NCBI GenBank assembly: GCA_937896295.1
Contig: CALBME010000056.1
Location: 1-7,703, forward strand
Direction of reading: 5' to 3'
Length of the DNA stretch: 7,703 nucleotides
DNA from: an uncultured Micavibrio sp.
GTDB taxonomy: Bacteria; Pseudomonadota; Alphaproteobacteria; Micavibrionales; UBA1664
How positions within the stretch are numbered: the first letter of the stretch is position 1; every line of letters starts with the position of its first letter. Positions 1 through 6,382 of this stretch are shown here, piece after piece. The translations under genes were made by a program, and so were the position numbers. The notes below the pieces were generated by a model. It made no database searches. It was not told where the DNA came from and saw only the letters and a list, made by a program, of their open reading frames with translations.

Positions 1-120
1 TCCTCGGTGTTCGTGGCGGCTGCTATCGCCATGTGGCTGGGTGTCAAGCGCGAGGATTTGGTCAAGGCGCAGCGCAAGGAAGGTGACCCCAACGATCCCA
101 ATGCGGGCGCGGTGGTCTGA
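1..120 (+). CDS. C-terminal end of an unidentified membrane protein (5' truncated)
   Basis: Frame 1 is open from the first base to a TGA at 118-120 and gives 39 residues. The first part (SSVFVAAAIAMWLGV) is small and hydrophobic, like the end of a last transmembrane helix. It is followed by a charged tail (KREDLVKAQRKEGDP and onward) typical of the cytoplasmic C-terminus of a transporter such as an MFS permease. Codon choice (GTG, CTG, AAG, GAG) matches the DUF1631 segment that follows, so it belongs to the same high-GC source. The transporter assignment is inference from hydropathy and tail charge only; too little is present to name a family. Confidence 0.55.
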   Translation, partial: SSVFVAAAIAMWLGVKREDLVKAQRKEGDPNDPNAGAVV

Positions 121-145
121 CCACAAAACGGTGTTCCCGTATAAC
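117..145 (+). promoter_or_regulatory. Candidate sigma70 promoter for the DUF1631 gene
   Basis: A -35-like CTGACC (117-122) is followed after 17 bases by a -10-like TATAAC (140-145), with 4/6 and 5/6 consensus matches. The -35 overlaps the stop codon of the upstream gene. The expected transcription start, about 151-153, falls on or just before the GTG (151) and ATG (154) start candidates, so the message could be leaderless. This was called by eye. Confidence 0.4.
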
Positions 146-153
146 ATCACGTG

Positions 154-1455
154 ATGCACGCTTCTTCCGCTCCTCATCAGCCGCAGCGCAGGCTTGCGCG
201 GCAGGTGCGTGAGCGGCTGGTGGAGGGGTTGTGTCGGGGACAGGTCGATATCGACAAGGTGCTGCTGGAGTTTTTCAGCAACCTGATGGCGCAGACCGGG
301 ACCCAACGGGAGATGCAGCAGCGCCGTGATGCGTGGCAATCGTTCCAGCAGCACAGTGGCGATTGGATGCGCAATGTGGCCGAGGCCTGGCGCTCGGCGC
401 TGACCGAAACCCCCAGTTCCCAGCGCGGCAGTGGCTTTAACGCTTCGGAGTTGAGCTTTGAGCTGGTGGACGACGATGTGGTGGAGAACAAGATCGTCGC
501 CTCGCGCATTGCCCTGACGGTCATGGAGGCCGTGAGTGCTGGCTTTGAGTCATTGCGTTTGCGCGTCCAGTCGGTGGAGGGGCGTGAGCTTCCCAAGGAC
601 GACATTCTTCGTCCCGAAACCGTGGCCCTCCATCTGGTGGAGCAGTGGGTAAAGTCGGGCATGGCCCGTGATGACCTGCAGACGGTGCTGGATCCATTGC
701 AGCGTGAGCTGGCTGCCGTTTTGCTGAAGGTGTACCAGGCCTGCAACGATCTCTTGCAATCCCAGGGCGTGGTGGCGCAGCAGGATTTGCGCGTGCGCGT
801 GAATCGCTCGCCCGCTGGATCGGGCGCAGCGCCTCTGCAGAACAGCCCTGCCTCGCAGGCGCTGGCGCAGACCCAGCAAGCCATGGCCTCCGCGCGCGAA
901 ATGGCTGCGCAGGCCAGCCGGTTTGGTGCCTCGCGCATGGCGCCGACCAGCATGCACCCCATGCAGCAGGCCATGCCATCGATGTATGCCGGGGCGTCTC
1001 CCCTGGCCCGTGCGCGACAGCGTGCGCAAGGCGTCATGGTTCAGCTCAAGCGCCTGCTCACCCAGCCCGCCACTGGCTTTGACATGGTGAATGCGCCCCC
1101 TGCATCGGCGGCACTGGCCCATGCATTGGCCGCCCATCGCGTGCAGGCGGAGAGCTACTACGGCACAGTGGGGGCTCCCATAGAGGATTACAGCCCGGCG
1201 GCCGTGGTACAAGTGACCAACGTGGTGCGCAATCGGTCCGCGGAGTTCAAGAAGAAGGCTGACAGCGAGGGTGAAAAGGCCATCATCGAGGTGGTGGCCC
1301 TGATGTTCCAGAGCATTCTGACCGAAGACCGGATACCTCCGGCGGTGCGGATCTGGTTTGCGCGCCTGCAGGTGCCGGTGCTGCGGGTGGCGTTGGCCGA
1401 ACCCGAGTTTTTCAGCAACATGGAGCACCCCGCACGCAAGCTGATCGACCGCATG
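154..1455 (+). other. DUF1631-family segment, 3' truncated at the join
   Basis: This is the N-terminal 434 residues of a DUF1631 protein, a family of unknown function. It is soluble and charged, with no signal peptide or membrane segment. A low-complexity stretch rich in Ala, Gln, Met and Ser at about residues 225-295 separates a helical N-terminal region from a second helical region. The second region ends in LQVPVLRVALAEPEFF and the HPARKLIDRM motif, which I recognise as the conserved core of the family. In natural members several hundred more residues follow this motif; here they are replaced by Era sequence. Codon use is betaproteobacterium-like. The family call rests on remembered motif similarity, not a search. 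Confidence 0.65.
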
Positions 1456-2025
1456 GCCCCTGAAGATAATCGCAAGATCATCCTGGTGATGAACAAGATC
1501 GACCTGTCGACCCATGCCAGGTTGCTGCCCCTGACCGCTGAAATGGGTGCCCTGCACCCGTGGGATGCCGTCTTCATGATTTCGGCCACCAAAAACAACG
1601 GGGTCGCCGATATCAAAAAATGGATTCTGGGCCACCTTCCCGCCGGACCGTTCCATTACGATCCCGAAAGCAAAAGCGATCAGCCCGACGCCTTGCTGGC
1701 GGCCGAGATCACGCGCGAAAAATTATTTCTGCGCCTGCACGAAGAACTACCCTACGGACTGCATGTCGAAACGACTGATTTTGAATCGGAAAATGACTCT
1801 TCCGTCACCATTCATCAGACCATCATCGTCAGCGAAGCGCGCCATAAAGGCATGGTCATCGGCAAATCCGGTTCTATGTTGAAACTGGTGGGCACGATGG
1901 CGCGCGAAGAGCTGGAACAAATGTTCGGCTGTCACGTGCGCCTGTACCTCGAAGTCATAGTGCGCGAAGCGTGGGATGAAAAATCGGAAGTGATTTCCGG
2001 AATGGGACTCGATCCATCAGCATAA
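154..2025 (+). CDS. Chimeric open frame: DUF1631 N-terminal part joined in frame to Era C-terminal part
   Basis: This is a 623-codon frame from ATG 154; a GTG at 151 is an alternative start. Neither start has a Shine-Dalgarno sequence. Residues 1-434 resemble DUF1631, an uncharacterised proteobacterial family usually well over 700 residues long. The family's HPAR-x-LIDRM-type motif lies at 425-434. From residue 435 the sequence is the C-terminal part of GTPase Era: NKID (448-451, G4), SAT (477-479, G5) and a KH RNA-binding domain with GKSG at 570-573. The Era G1, G2 and G3 motifs are absent, and so is the second half of DUF1631. Counted by hand, Lys is 11 AAG to 0 AAA before the join and 2 to 9 after it. 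Glu is 21 GAG to 6 GAA before and 2 to 16 after. I infer an artificial join of two genomes rather than a functional fusion. Confidence 0.75.
   Translation: MHASSAPHQPQRRLARQVRERLVEGLCRGQVDIDKVLLEFFSNLMAQTGTQREMQQRRDAWQSFQQHSGDWMRNVAEAWRSALTETPSSQRGSGFNASELSFELVDDDVVENKIVASRIALTVMEAVSAGFESLRLRVQSVEGRELPKDDILRPETVALHLVEQWVKSGMARDDLQTVLDPLQRELAAVLLKVYQACNDLLQSQGVVAQQDLRVRVNRSPAGSGAAPLQNSPASQALAQTQQAMASAREMAAQASRFGASRMAPTSMHPMQQAMPSMYAGASPLARARQRAQGVMVQLKRLLTQPATGFDMVNAPPASAALAHALAAHRVQAESYYGTVGAPIEDYSPAAVVQVTNVVRNRSAEFKKKADSEGEKAIIEVVALMFQSILTEDRIPPAVRIWFARLQVPVLRVALAEPEFFSNMEHPARKLIDRMAPEDNRKIILVMNKIDLSTHARLLPLTAEMGALHPWDAVFMISATKNNGVADIKKWILGHLPAGPFHYDPESKSDQPDALLAAEITREKLFLRLHEELPYGLHVETTDFESENDSSVTIHQTIIVSEARHKGMVIGKSGSMLKLVGTMAREELEQMFGCHVRLYLEVIVREAWDEKSEVISGMGLDPSA
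1456..2025 (+). pseudogene. era: 3' fragment of era (ribosome-assembly GTPase), 5' end missing
   Basis: Era is an essential GTPase that binds the 3' end of 16S rRNA and helps mature the 30S subunit. The fragment starts just before the G4 guanine-specificity motif NKID (1495-1506). It continues through the G5 SAT motif (1582-1590) and a linker, and ends in a complete type II KH domain with HKGMVIGKSG at about 1846-1875. The conserved tail LYLEVIVREAW is also present. Normal Era is about 300 residues; about 189 are here and the P-loop, switch I and DxPG regions are missing, so this piece could not bind or hydrolyse GTP. The gene is probably intact in the source genome and cut here by the chimeric join. 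AAA- and GAA-rich codon use matches the downstream genes. Confidence 0.85.
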
Positions 2026-2052
2026 TGGCATTTATGTGGATAAATGGACCGA

Positions 2053-2097
2053 GATTCCTCGAACCCATTTGAACGCGAATCCGGCTTTGATAAGGTT
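2053..2097 (+). promoter_or_regulatory. gcrA promoter region with two GANTC methylation sites
   Basis: The 146 bases between era and gcrA hold GATTC (2053-2057) and GAATC (2077-2081), both GANTC sites of the kind methylated by CcrM in Alphaproteobacteria. A weak promoter candidate is TTGAAC (2069-2074) followed 16 bases later by TAAGGT (2091-2096). The second GANTC then sits inside the spacer. GcrA is known to act with sigma70 RNA polymerase at promoters carrying methylated GANTC near the -35/-10 region, so autoregulation is possible. The -10 matches only 3/6, so the promoter call is tentative; the GANTC sites are certain. Confidence 0.4.
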
Positions 2098-2171
2098 CAT
2101 TCACACAATGAAATTCGAAGTATCGGCCGCGCGATCACATCGTCCGGCCTATCGGGGAAAAAAGGTTCAAA

Positions 2172-2663
2172 ATGACCAAGCAAACGTGGACGGATGAGCG
2201 CGTAAACCTGCTGAAAAGCATGTGGGGCGCTGGCAAGACGGCCGCTGAAATCGCTCACCAGCTGGGCGGCGGCATCACCCGCAACGCCGTGATCGGTAAA
2301 GCGCACCGCCTCGGTCTGTCGGGCCGTATCTCTCCCATCTCGACCAAGAAAATCGAAAAATCGCATCACATCCCGCCCGCTGCTGCTGCGCTGCTGGCCG
2401 AACCTGTGTATGAGAAATCAGCATCTTCCGTCTCGATGCTCGAGTTGACGGAAAAGACTTGCCGCTGGCCGCTCGGCGATCCGAAAAAAGCTGGCTTCCA
2501 TTTCTGCGGTGCACGCCCCGTTCCCGGCGTTCCCTATTGCGGTCACCACGCCATGGCCGCGTATCAGACATCGACACGCAAATTCAACATCCAGGACGAT
2601 GTCGACGGCAAGAAAGAGGCCGAGGACGCGCTCGAAGTTCTGGACGATGCGATCAACTCTTAA
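2172..2663 (+). CDS. gcrA: GcrA family cell-cycle transcription regulator
   Basis: GcrA is an alphaproteobacterial cell-cycle regulator. It binds sigma70-RNA polymerase through its C-terminal domain and DNA, preferentially CcrM-methylated GANTC, through its N-terminal helix-turn-helix. The 163-residue protein has the family layout. Residues 1-49 form the DNA-binding domain (WTDERVNLLKSMW, then GGGITRNAVIGKAHRLGL). A variable linker at about 50-87 is rich in Ser, Pro and Ala. The sigma-interacting domain is at about 88-133, with CRWPLGDP, FHFCG and PGVPYCGHHAMAAY. Cys97, Cys112, Cys123 and His126/127 form a Cys/His pattern; metal binding is not shown here. The tail (about 141-163) is acidic. 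ATG 2172 is preceded by AAAAGG six bases upstream, a good ribosome binding site. The gene has its own upstream region and a strong terminator, so it is probably monocistronic. Confidence 0.93.
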   Translation: MTKQTWTDERVNLLKSMWGAGKTAAEIAHQLGGGITRNAVIGKAHRLGLSGRISPISTKKIEKSHHIPPAAAALLAEPVYEKSASSVSMLELTEKTCRWPLGDPKKAGFHFCGARPVPGVPYCGHHAMAAYQTSTRKFNIQDDVDGKKEAEDALEVLDDAINS

Positions 2664-2683
2664 TGTAAAACATCATATCAAGA

Positions 2684-2713
2684 AAAAAGGGCCCTCACTG
2701 AAGGGCCCTTTTT
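2684..2713. terminator. Rho-independent terminator after gcrA, probably bidirectional
   Basis: A perfect 12-bp stem (2684-2695 with 2702-2713, AAAAAGGGCCCT against AGGGCCCTTTTT) closes a six-base loop, CACTGA. The plus strand carries a T run in the 3' arm just after the GC core, starting 21 bases past the gcrA stop. The opposite strand also has a T run, so it could stop the minus-strand operon whose last stop codon lies about 160 bases away at 2876. Apart from this hairpin, the bases between 2664 and 2875 show nothing I can name. Confidence 0.9.
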
Positions 2714-2875
2714 CTTACCGGGCGCGGCGCAGATACACACCTTAAAGCATCACGACACTAGCCTGCCAATTGCACAAGACTTACACAGACTTAGGCGCAC
2801 TCATTACGGCGTCGTACCAGCACATGCTGGCCCGACCTTCGCGCGGCCGCGGGCAGAAAAAGCTATGTCTAGAGA

Positions 2876-4453
2876 TTACTGGGCCTGCTGGCCCTGTGCG
2901 CCGGCCTGCGGCTTGTCGTAGCTGGCCAACCGGGGCGCAGCACCCGCCGCCGTAATCGTCGTGATGCTGTCACGGGCGGAGGCCAGGGCGTTCTTGAACG
3001 TCGCCATCTGGCGGGAGGAGAGCTTATTGCCGATCGACATCGAAGCCACTTTGACCGGATTGATCTGATTGCCACCGGCGCGCACTTCAAAATGCAGGTG
3101 CGGACCCGTGGAACGGCCTGTGGTGCCCACACGGCCAATGACCTGCCCCTGCTTGACGCGCTGGCCCGGCTTGACGTTCAGGACGCTCATATGGCCGTAA
3201 GCGGTCTGGTACGTGCTGTTATGGCGGATGACGACCAGCTTGCCATAGCCGCCGGACCAGCCGGCCACTTCGACTTTGCCGTCACCGGCGGCGAAAATGG
3301 GGGTACCCGTCGGCGCTGCGAAATCGACGCCTTTATGCATCTTGTTATAACCCAGGACCGGGTGATGACGCATGCCGAAGCCCGAACTCATGCGTGCACC
3401 GTCAATAGGCGTCCGCATCAGGGCCTTGCGGATCGGGTTACCCTTGTCGTCGAAATATTCGACCGTGCCGTTATAGGCAAAGCGGAAGATGACGGAAGGT
3501 TTGCCACGCATGGTCAGCGCCGCGTAGATCAGGTTACCGCCTTTGACGAAGGCATCGTCTTCGGTGTGGCTGACGTCATACAGCAATTCAACCTTATCGC
3601 CGGCCCAGATGTCGCGCTGGAAATCGACGTTGTAGGAATAGGTCTTGATGAACTGCGCGATGATCGACTCCGGCACGCCGGCGGCGCGCAGGTCGCCGTA
3701 AAGCGATGTGCGGATCGTGGCACGCGCGGCGCGTACCTGCTCTTTCAGCGGCTTCTGGACCTTGTCGACCTTGAAGGCTCCATTGGCCGCCTGGCGCAGG
3801 ACGACCTGGGTCAACGGCGTAGGCTCGAATTCCATGGCGGTCAGGCGTTCGCCCGCACCGGCAGCCCAGCTGTAATGCATGGTAACGTTCTGACCCGCTT
3901 TCAGCTCCTTGGGATTGAGATGCTCCTTCAGTGCGGCAATGGCGTCGCCGGCACGTTCGGCATCGATCGCGGCGCTCGAAATAAGGTCAGACAGGGTATC
4001 CCCGGATTTGATCGTCATCTCGCGGGTATAATTGGCGGGGATGACCTTGGCCGGCGCCTCCGGCTTGACCGGAGGCGGCGTGGTCATGGCAACCAGCGGA
4101 TCGGCCACATCAGGCGCTGGACCTGCAGCGGGCGTAATGGCGTCCAGTTGCGGGCCGGCGGGTTGGGCCAGGGCCAGGCGCGGAGCCGGCAGGACAGGCT
4201 GGGGTACCAAGACAGGCGCGCTGGCAACCGCGATGCTGGCCTGAGCCGGTGCAACGTCGAAGCTGGTGAGGCTGGTTGATGCCATACCAAGGAATGCGGC
4301 ACCGATCACGGCAACGTAGCGCAGGCGCAGACGCCCGGAACGCGTGTAGACATGACGATGCTTGAGCGGGAGCGACCCGTTACGGAGCGCATGAAAGACC
4401 GTTTTCGGCAGGAACGTAAATGCGTGACGGCCCTCCATCAGGAGACGAAGCAT
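2876..4453 (-). CDS. Membrane-anchored M23 family murein endopeptidase (MepM-like)
   Basis: This is predicted to be a periplasmic zinc metallopeptidase that cuts peptidoglycan cross-link peptides during wall growth. Residues 1-44 are a basic cytoplasmic tail. Residues 45-62 form one transmembrane segment, so it is a signal-anchor protein. Residues 67-138 are a Pro/Ala-rich linker. A LysM/OapA-like segment (MTIKSGDTLSDLI) begins near 146, followed by an intermediate domain and the M23 domain at about 355-470. Zinc ligands are present in HKGVD (His373, Asp377) and PHLHFE (His454), with catalytic histidines in YGHMS (His421) and at His452. The layout resembles Escherichia coli MepM. ATG 4453 is chosen because AAGG lies five bases upstream; a TTG at 4489 in the same frame lacks a ribosome binding site. 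It is probably the last gene of the operon, 140 bases after rlmN. Exact bond specificity is inferred. Confidence 0.9.
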   Translation of the reverse strand: MLRLLMEGRHAFTFLPKTVFHALRNGSLPLKHRHVYTRSGRLRLRYVAVIGAAFLGMASTSLTSFDVAPAQASIAVASAPVLVPQPVLPAPRLALAQPAGPQLDAITPAAGPAPDVADPLVAMTTPPPVKPEAPAKVIPANYTREMTIKSGDTLSDLISSAAIDAERAGDAIAALKEHLNPKELKAGQNVTMHYSWAAGAGERLTAMEFEPTPLTQVVLRQAANGAFKVDKVQKPLKEQVRAARATIRTSLYGDLRAAGVPESIIAQFIKTYSYNVDFQRDIWAGDKVELLYDVSHTEDDAFVKGGNLIYAALTMRGKPSVIFRFAYNGTVEYFDDKGNPIRKALMRTPIDGARMSSGFGMRHHPVLGYNKMHKGVDFAAPTGTPIFAAGDGKVEVAGWSGGYGKLVVIRHNSTYQTAYGHMSVLNVKPGQRVKQGQVIGRVGTTGRSTGPHLHFEVRAGGNQINPVKVASMSIGNKLSSRQMATFKNALASARDSITTITAAGAAPRLASYDKPQAGAQGQQAQ

Positions 4454-4593
4454 TACGGCCTTGGTGATAGTGGTGAAGTACCCGCCCAAATCGAGGAGCT
4501 CTTTTTTTGTTATGCGAAAGGTGTTCTAGCAATAGCCGGGGGTCGAGAAAACCCCAAAAAAAGAATCAATCCACCGCTATGGTACGCCCGAGG

Positions 4594-5745
4594 CTAACCC
4601 TCTGCAACCACGGAAGATTTACGGGCTTTTTGGGACTCGGATTTGAGCTGTCCGCAGGCCGCCAGGATATCCTGCCCCCGGGTCTTGCGGATGGGGGCGG
4701 AAATACCTGCATTCATTAGGATTTTTGAGAATTTGTCGATGCGTGTGTTGCTCGAAACCTCGTACACCGTCCCTGGCCAGGGGTTGAAGGGGATCAGGTT
4801 CACCTTGGCGGGTATATTCTGTAAAAGACCTATGAGACGGTTTGCGTCCTCATCCGTGTCATTGACCCCTTTGAGCATGACATATTCGAACGTGATGCGC
4901 CGGGCCTGCGACACACCGGGGTATGTCCGGCACGCCTCCATCAGTTGCTCCAGCGGGTATTTGTTGTTGATCGGCATGATCGCGCTGCGCTGCTCGTCAT
5001 GGGTCGCATGCAGCGATATGGCCAGGTTCACATTCAGTTCTTCTCCGCAGCGGCGGATCAGCGGCACCACTCCGGACGTCGACAGCGTGATGCGGCGCTT
5101 GTTGATGGCAAGCCCGTCCTGATCCATGCAGATCTTCATCGCCGCTGACACGTTTTCGTAATTGTAAAGCGGCTCACCCATCCCCATCAGCACGATATTG
5201 GTCAGGCTGTCATCGTCTTCGGTTTTTTTGGTGGCTGCTGCTGTCGGCCATTCATTCAGGACATCGCGCGCATGCATGATCTGCTGCAGGATTTCATGCG
5301 CGCCCAGATTGCGCACCAGCGGCTGCGTGCCCGTGTGGCAGAATTTGCATGTCAGAGTGCAGCCGACCTGGGAAGAAATGCATAGCGTGCCGCGCGTCTC
5401 TTCCGGGATGAACACGGTCTCGACCTGCTGCCCGTCGCTCATCGCCAGAAGCCATTTGATCGTACCGTCGCTCGATTTCTGTTCGACAATGACTTTCGGC
5501 CGGTCGATGGAATAATGCCGGGTCAAAAGCGCGCGCAGATCCTTGGGCAGGTTCGCCATCGCGTCGAAATCGGTGACGCCGCGGTAATAGATCCAGTTCC
5601 AGATCTGCTTGGCGCGGAACGCCGGCAGATCATGAACCGCCAGCGCTTCGCGCAAGGTGGCCACATCCAGCCCCACCAGGGGAATACGCCCCGATGCGTC
5701 GACCTTGGGGGCCGCAAAGGCCTTGCCGTGGGAAGATGTGCTCAT
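4594..5745 (-). CDS. rlmN: Dual-specificity 23S rRNA/tRNA adenine-C2 methyltransferase RlmN
   Basis: RlmN is a cytoplasmic radical-SAM enzyme that methylates C2 of A2503 in 23S rRNA and of A37 in certain tRNAs, supporting translational accuracy. The 383-residue length is normal. The N-terminal accessory domain (about 20-105) includes FRAKQIWNWIYYRGV. The iron-sulphur cluster motif CX3CX2C is at Cys129, Cys133 and Cys136. GMGEP (188-192) is the SAM-binding motif. Cys122 (LCISSQVGC) and Cys364 (DILAACGQL) match the two catalytic cysteines of the ping-pong mechanism (Cys118 and Cys355 in Escherichia coli). These mark RlmN or its relative Cfr; the housekeeping context, long N-terminus and GMGEP context favour RlmN. 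ATG 5745 lacks a clear ribosome binding site. It begins 40 bases after the upstream gene's stop, so translation may depend on co-transcription. Confidence 0.96.
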   Translation of the reverse strand: MSTSSHGKAFAAPKVDASGRIPLVGLDVATLREALAVHDLPAFRAKQIWNWIYYRGVTDFDAMANLPKDLRALLTRHYSIDRPKVIVEQKSSDGTIKWLLAMSDGQQVETVFIPEETRGTLCISSQVGCTLTCKFCHTGTQPLVRNLGAHEILQQIMHARDVLNEWPTAAATKKTEDDDSLTNIVLMGMGEPLYNYENVSAAMKICMDQDGLAINKRRITLSTSGVVPLIRRCGEELNVNLAISLHATHDEQRSAIMPINNKYPLEQLMEACRTYPGVSQARRITFEYVMLKGVNDTDEDANRLIGLLQNIPAKVNLIPFNPWPGTVYEVSSNTRIDKFSKILMNAGISAPIRKTRGQDILAACGQLKSESQKARKSSVVAEG

Positions 5746-5785
5746 GCGCAGGAAAATAGAGGATAGAGCGGCGTTTTGCCACTAA

Positions 5786-6307
5786 TTAGAAGCCGCGCGA
5801 ACCCGGGCTCTTCATGTCGTAAAGCAACGCATTGGTCTTGATCTGGGGGGACTTGTTCGACCCCTCGCCCGCGCCACCGCCGAACACTTCACGTGTGGAC
5901 AGCTCGCGGCTGATCAGAAGTTCGATGTCGGGCAGACGCTCGGCCTTGATCTCGCGCACGCAGGCACGAAAGAAATTGCAGCCCTTTTCTTCCCAGCCAT
6001 AGACCTTGTTGGCGTAATTCTCGCGTTTGACCCACAGATCCGTGGTCGACCATTTATTCTCAAGCCGCAGCAACGGCTTGATCTTGATCCACATCACCTG
6101 TTCAACCGGCGGTTTACCGGCCGGCGGGTTGTCGTACATGAACTGGAGCTCCGCCTCGACCTCATCGCCGTCGCCGCTCATCCGCACCTCGGCGCTGGCG
6201 GTGATGCCTTCGGTGCCGTCTACATGAACCCAGGGCTGGGTTTCATAGGCGCTTAACACGCGTCCCACGCCCATCCGGTCCATCAACTCGCGCAAACTCA
6301 GTTTCAT
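5786..6307 (-). CDS. Hypothetical protein, first gene of the rlmN operon
   Basis: I do not recognise a family for this 173-residue protein. It has no signal peptide and no membrane segment, so it is probably cytoplasmic. The first half (about 20-60) alternates polar and hydrophobic residues as in beta strands. The middle (about 70-135) is rich in aromatic and basic residues, with Trp73, Trp86, Trp92 and Trp105. It holds Cys110 and Cys116 in EKGCNFFRACVREI. The tail (143-173) is Gly/Ser-rich and probably disordered. ATG 6307 has a good ribosome binding site, AAAGGG five bases upstream, and a promoter candidate about 33 bases further upstream. The gene is 40 bases ahead of rlmN on the same strand with no promoter or terminator visible between, so co-transcription is likely. 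Codon use matches its neighbours. It appears to be a real, expressed gene of unknown function. Confidence 0.75.
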   Translation of the reverse strand: MKLSLRELMDRMGVGRVLSAYETQPWVHVDGTEGITASAEVRMSGDGDEVEAELQFMYDNPPAGKPPVEQVMWIKIKPLLRLENKWSTTDLWVKRENYANKVYGWEEKGCNFFRACVREIKAERLPDIELLISRELSTREVFGGGAGEGSNKSPQIKTNALLYDMKSPGSRGF

Positions 6308-6316
6308 AATTGCCCT

Positions 6317-6344
6317 TTGACGGGTTAAATTCCTCCTATAACTT
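6317..6344 (+). promoter_or_regulatory. Candidate promoter for the divergent nuclease-like gene
   Basis: On the plus strand TTGACG (6317-6322, 5/6 match) is followed after 16 bases by TAACTT (6339-6344, 3/6 match). TATAAC (6337-6342) is a better -10 sequence, but it is only 14 bases from the -35. Either -10 overlaps that of the minus-strand promoter, so the two promoters probably cannot be occupied at the same time. Called by eye. Confidence 0.35.
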
Positions 6345-6368
6345 AGGCTTATTGTGAATTGCTGTCAA
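6340..6368 (-). promoter_or_regulatory. Sigma70-type promoter for the minus-strand operon
   Basis: On the minus strand a perfect -35, TTGACA (6368-6363), is followed after exactly 17 bases by TAAGTT (6345-6340), a 3/6 match to the -10 consensus. Transcription would start near 6333, ahead of the ribosome binding site at 6313-6318 and the ATG at 6307. The -35 lies in the leader of the divergent gene. Confidence 0.5.
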
Positions 6369-6382
6369 AGAAGAGCCCCGGC

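Noticed and set aside
177..1656. Long minus-strand frames (177-1037 and 550-1656) opposite the DUF1631 segment
   Set aside because: Composition is Arg-, Cys- and Ser-rich (177-1037) or His-, Arg- and Gly-rich (550-1656), as expected from reading GC-rich codons backwards. The DUF1631 frame is supported by family motifs and consistent codon use.
154..2025. A genuine novel DUF1631-Era fusion protein
   Set aside because: Both partners are truncated mid-domain at the join, and codon usage and apparent taxonomic origin switch at exactly the same point. This fits an artificial junction better than evolved fusion.
2815..2865. Palindromes in the gcrA-M23 gap (CCAGCACATGCTGG and CGCGGCCGCG)
   Set aside because: The first would leave only a two-base loop and the second is a short GC palindrome. 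Neither has a T run or a partner, so no function can be supported.
2770..2955. A 61-codon plus-strand frame after gcrA
   Set aside because: It has no ribosome binding site, overlaps the M23 3' end by 80 bases and has low-complexity Arg/Pro-rich content at its end.
3092..4279. A 395-codon open frame on the plus strand opposite the M23 gene
   Set aside because: It lies wholly antisense to a clearly recognisable enzyme, shows no recognisable domains or ribosome binding site, and is the usual mirror frame of GC-rich codons.
4536..4567. Hairpin next to a run of seven A/T bases between rlmN and the M23 gene, as a possible rlmN terminator
   Set aside because: Read on the minus strand, the T run comes before the hairpin, not after it. 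On the plus strand the hairpin is followed by A residues. Neither orientation makes an intrinsic terminator.
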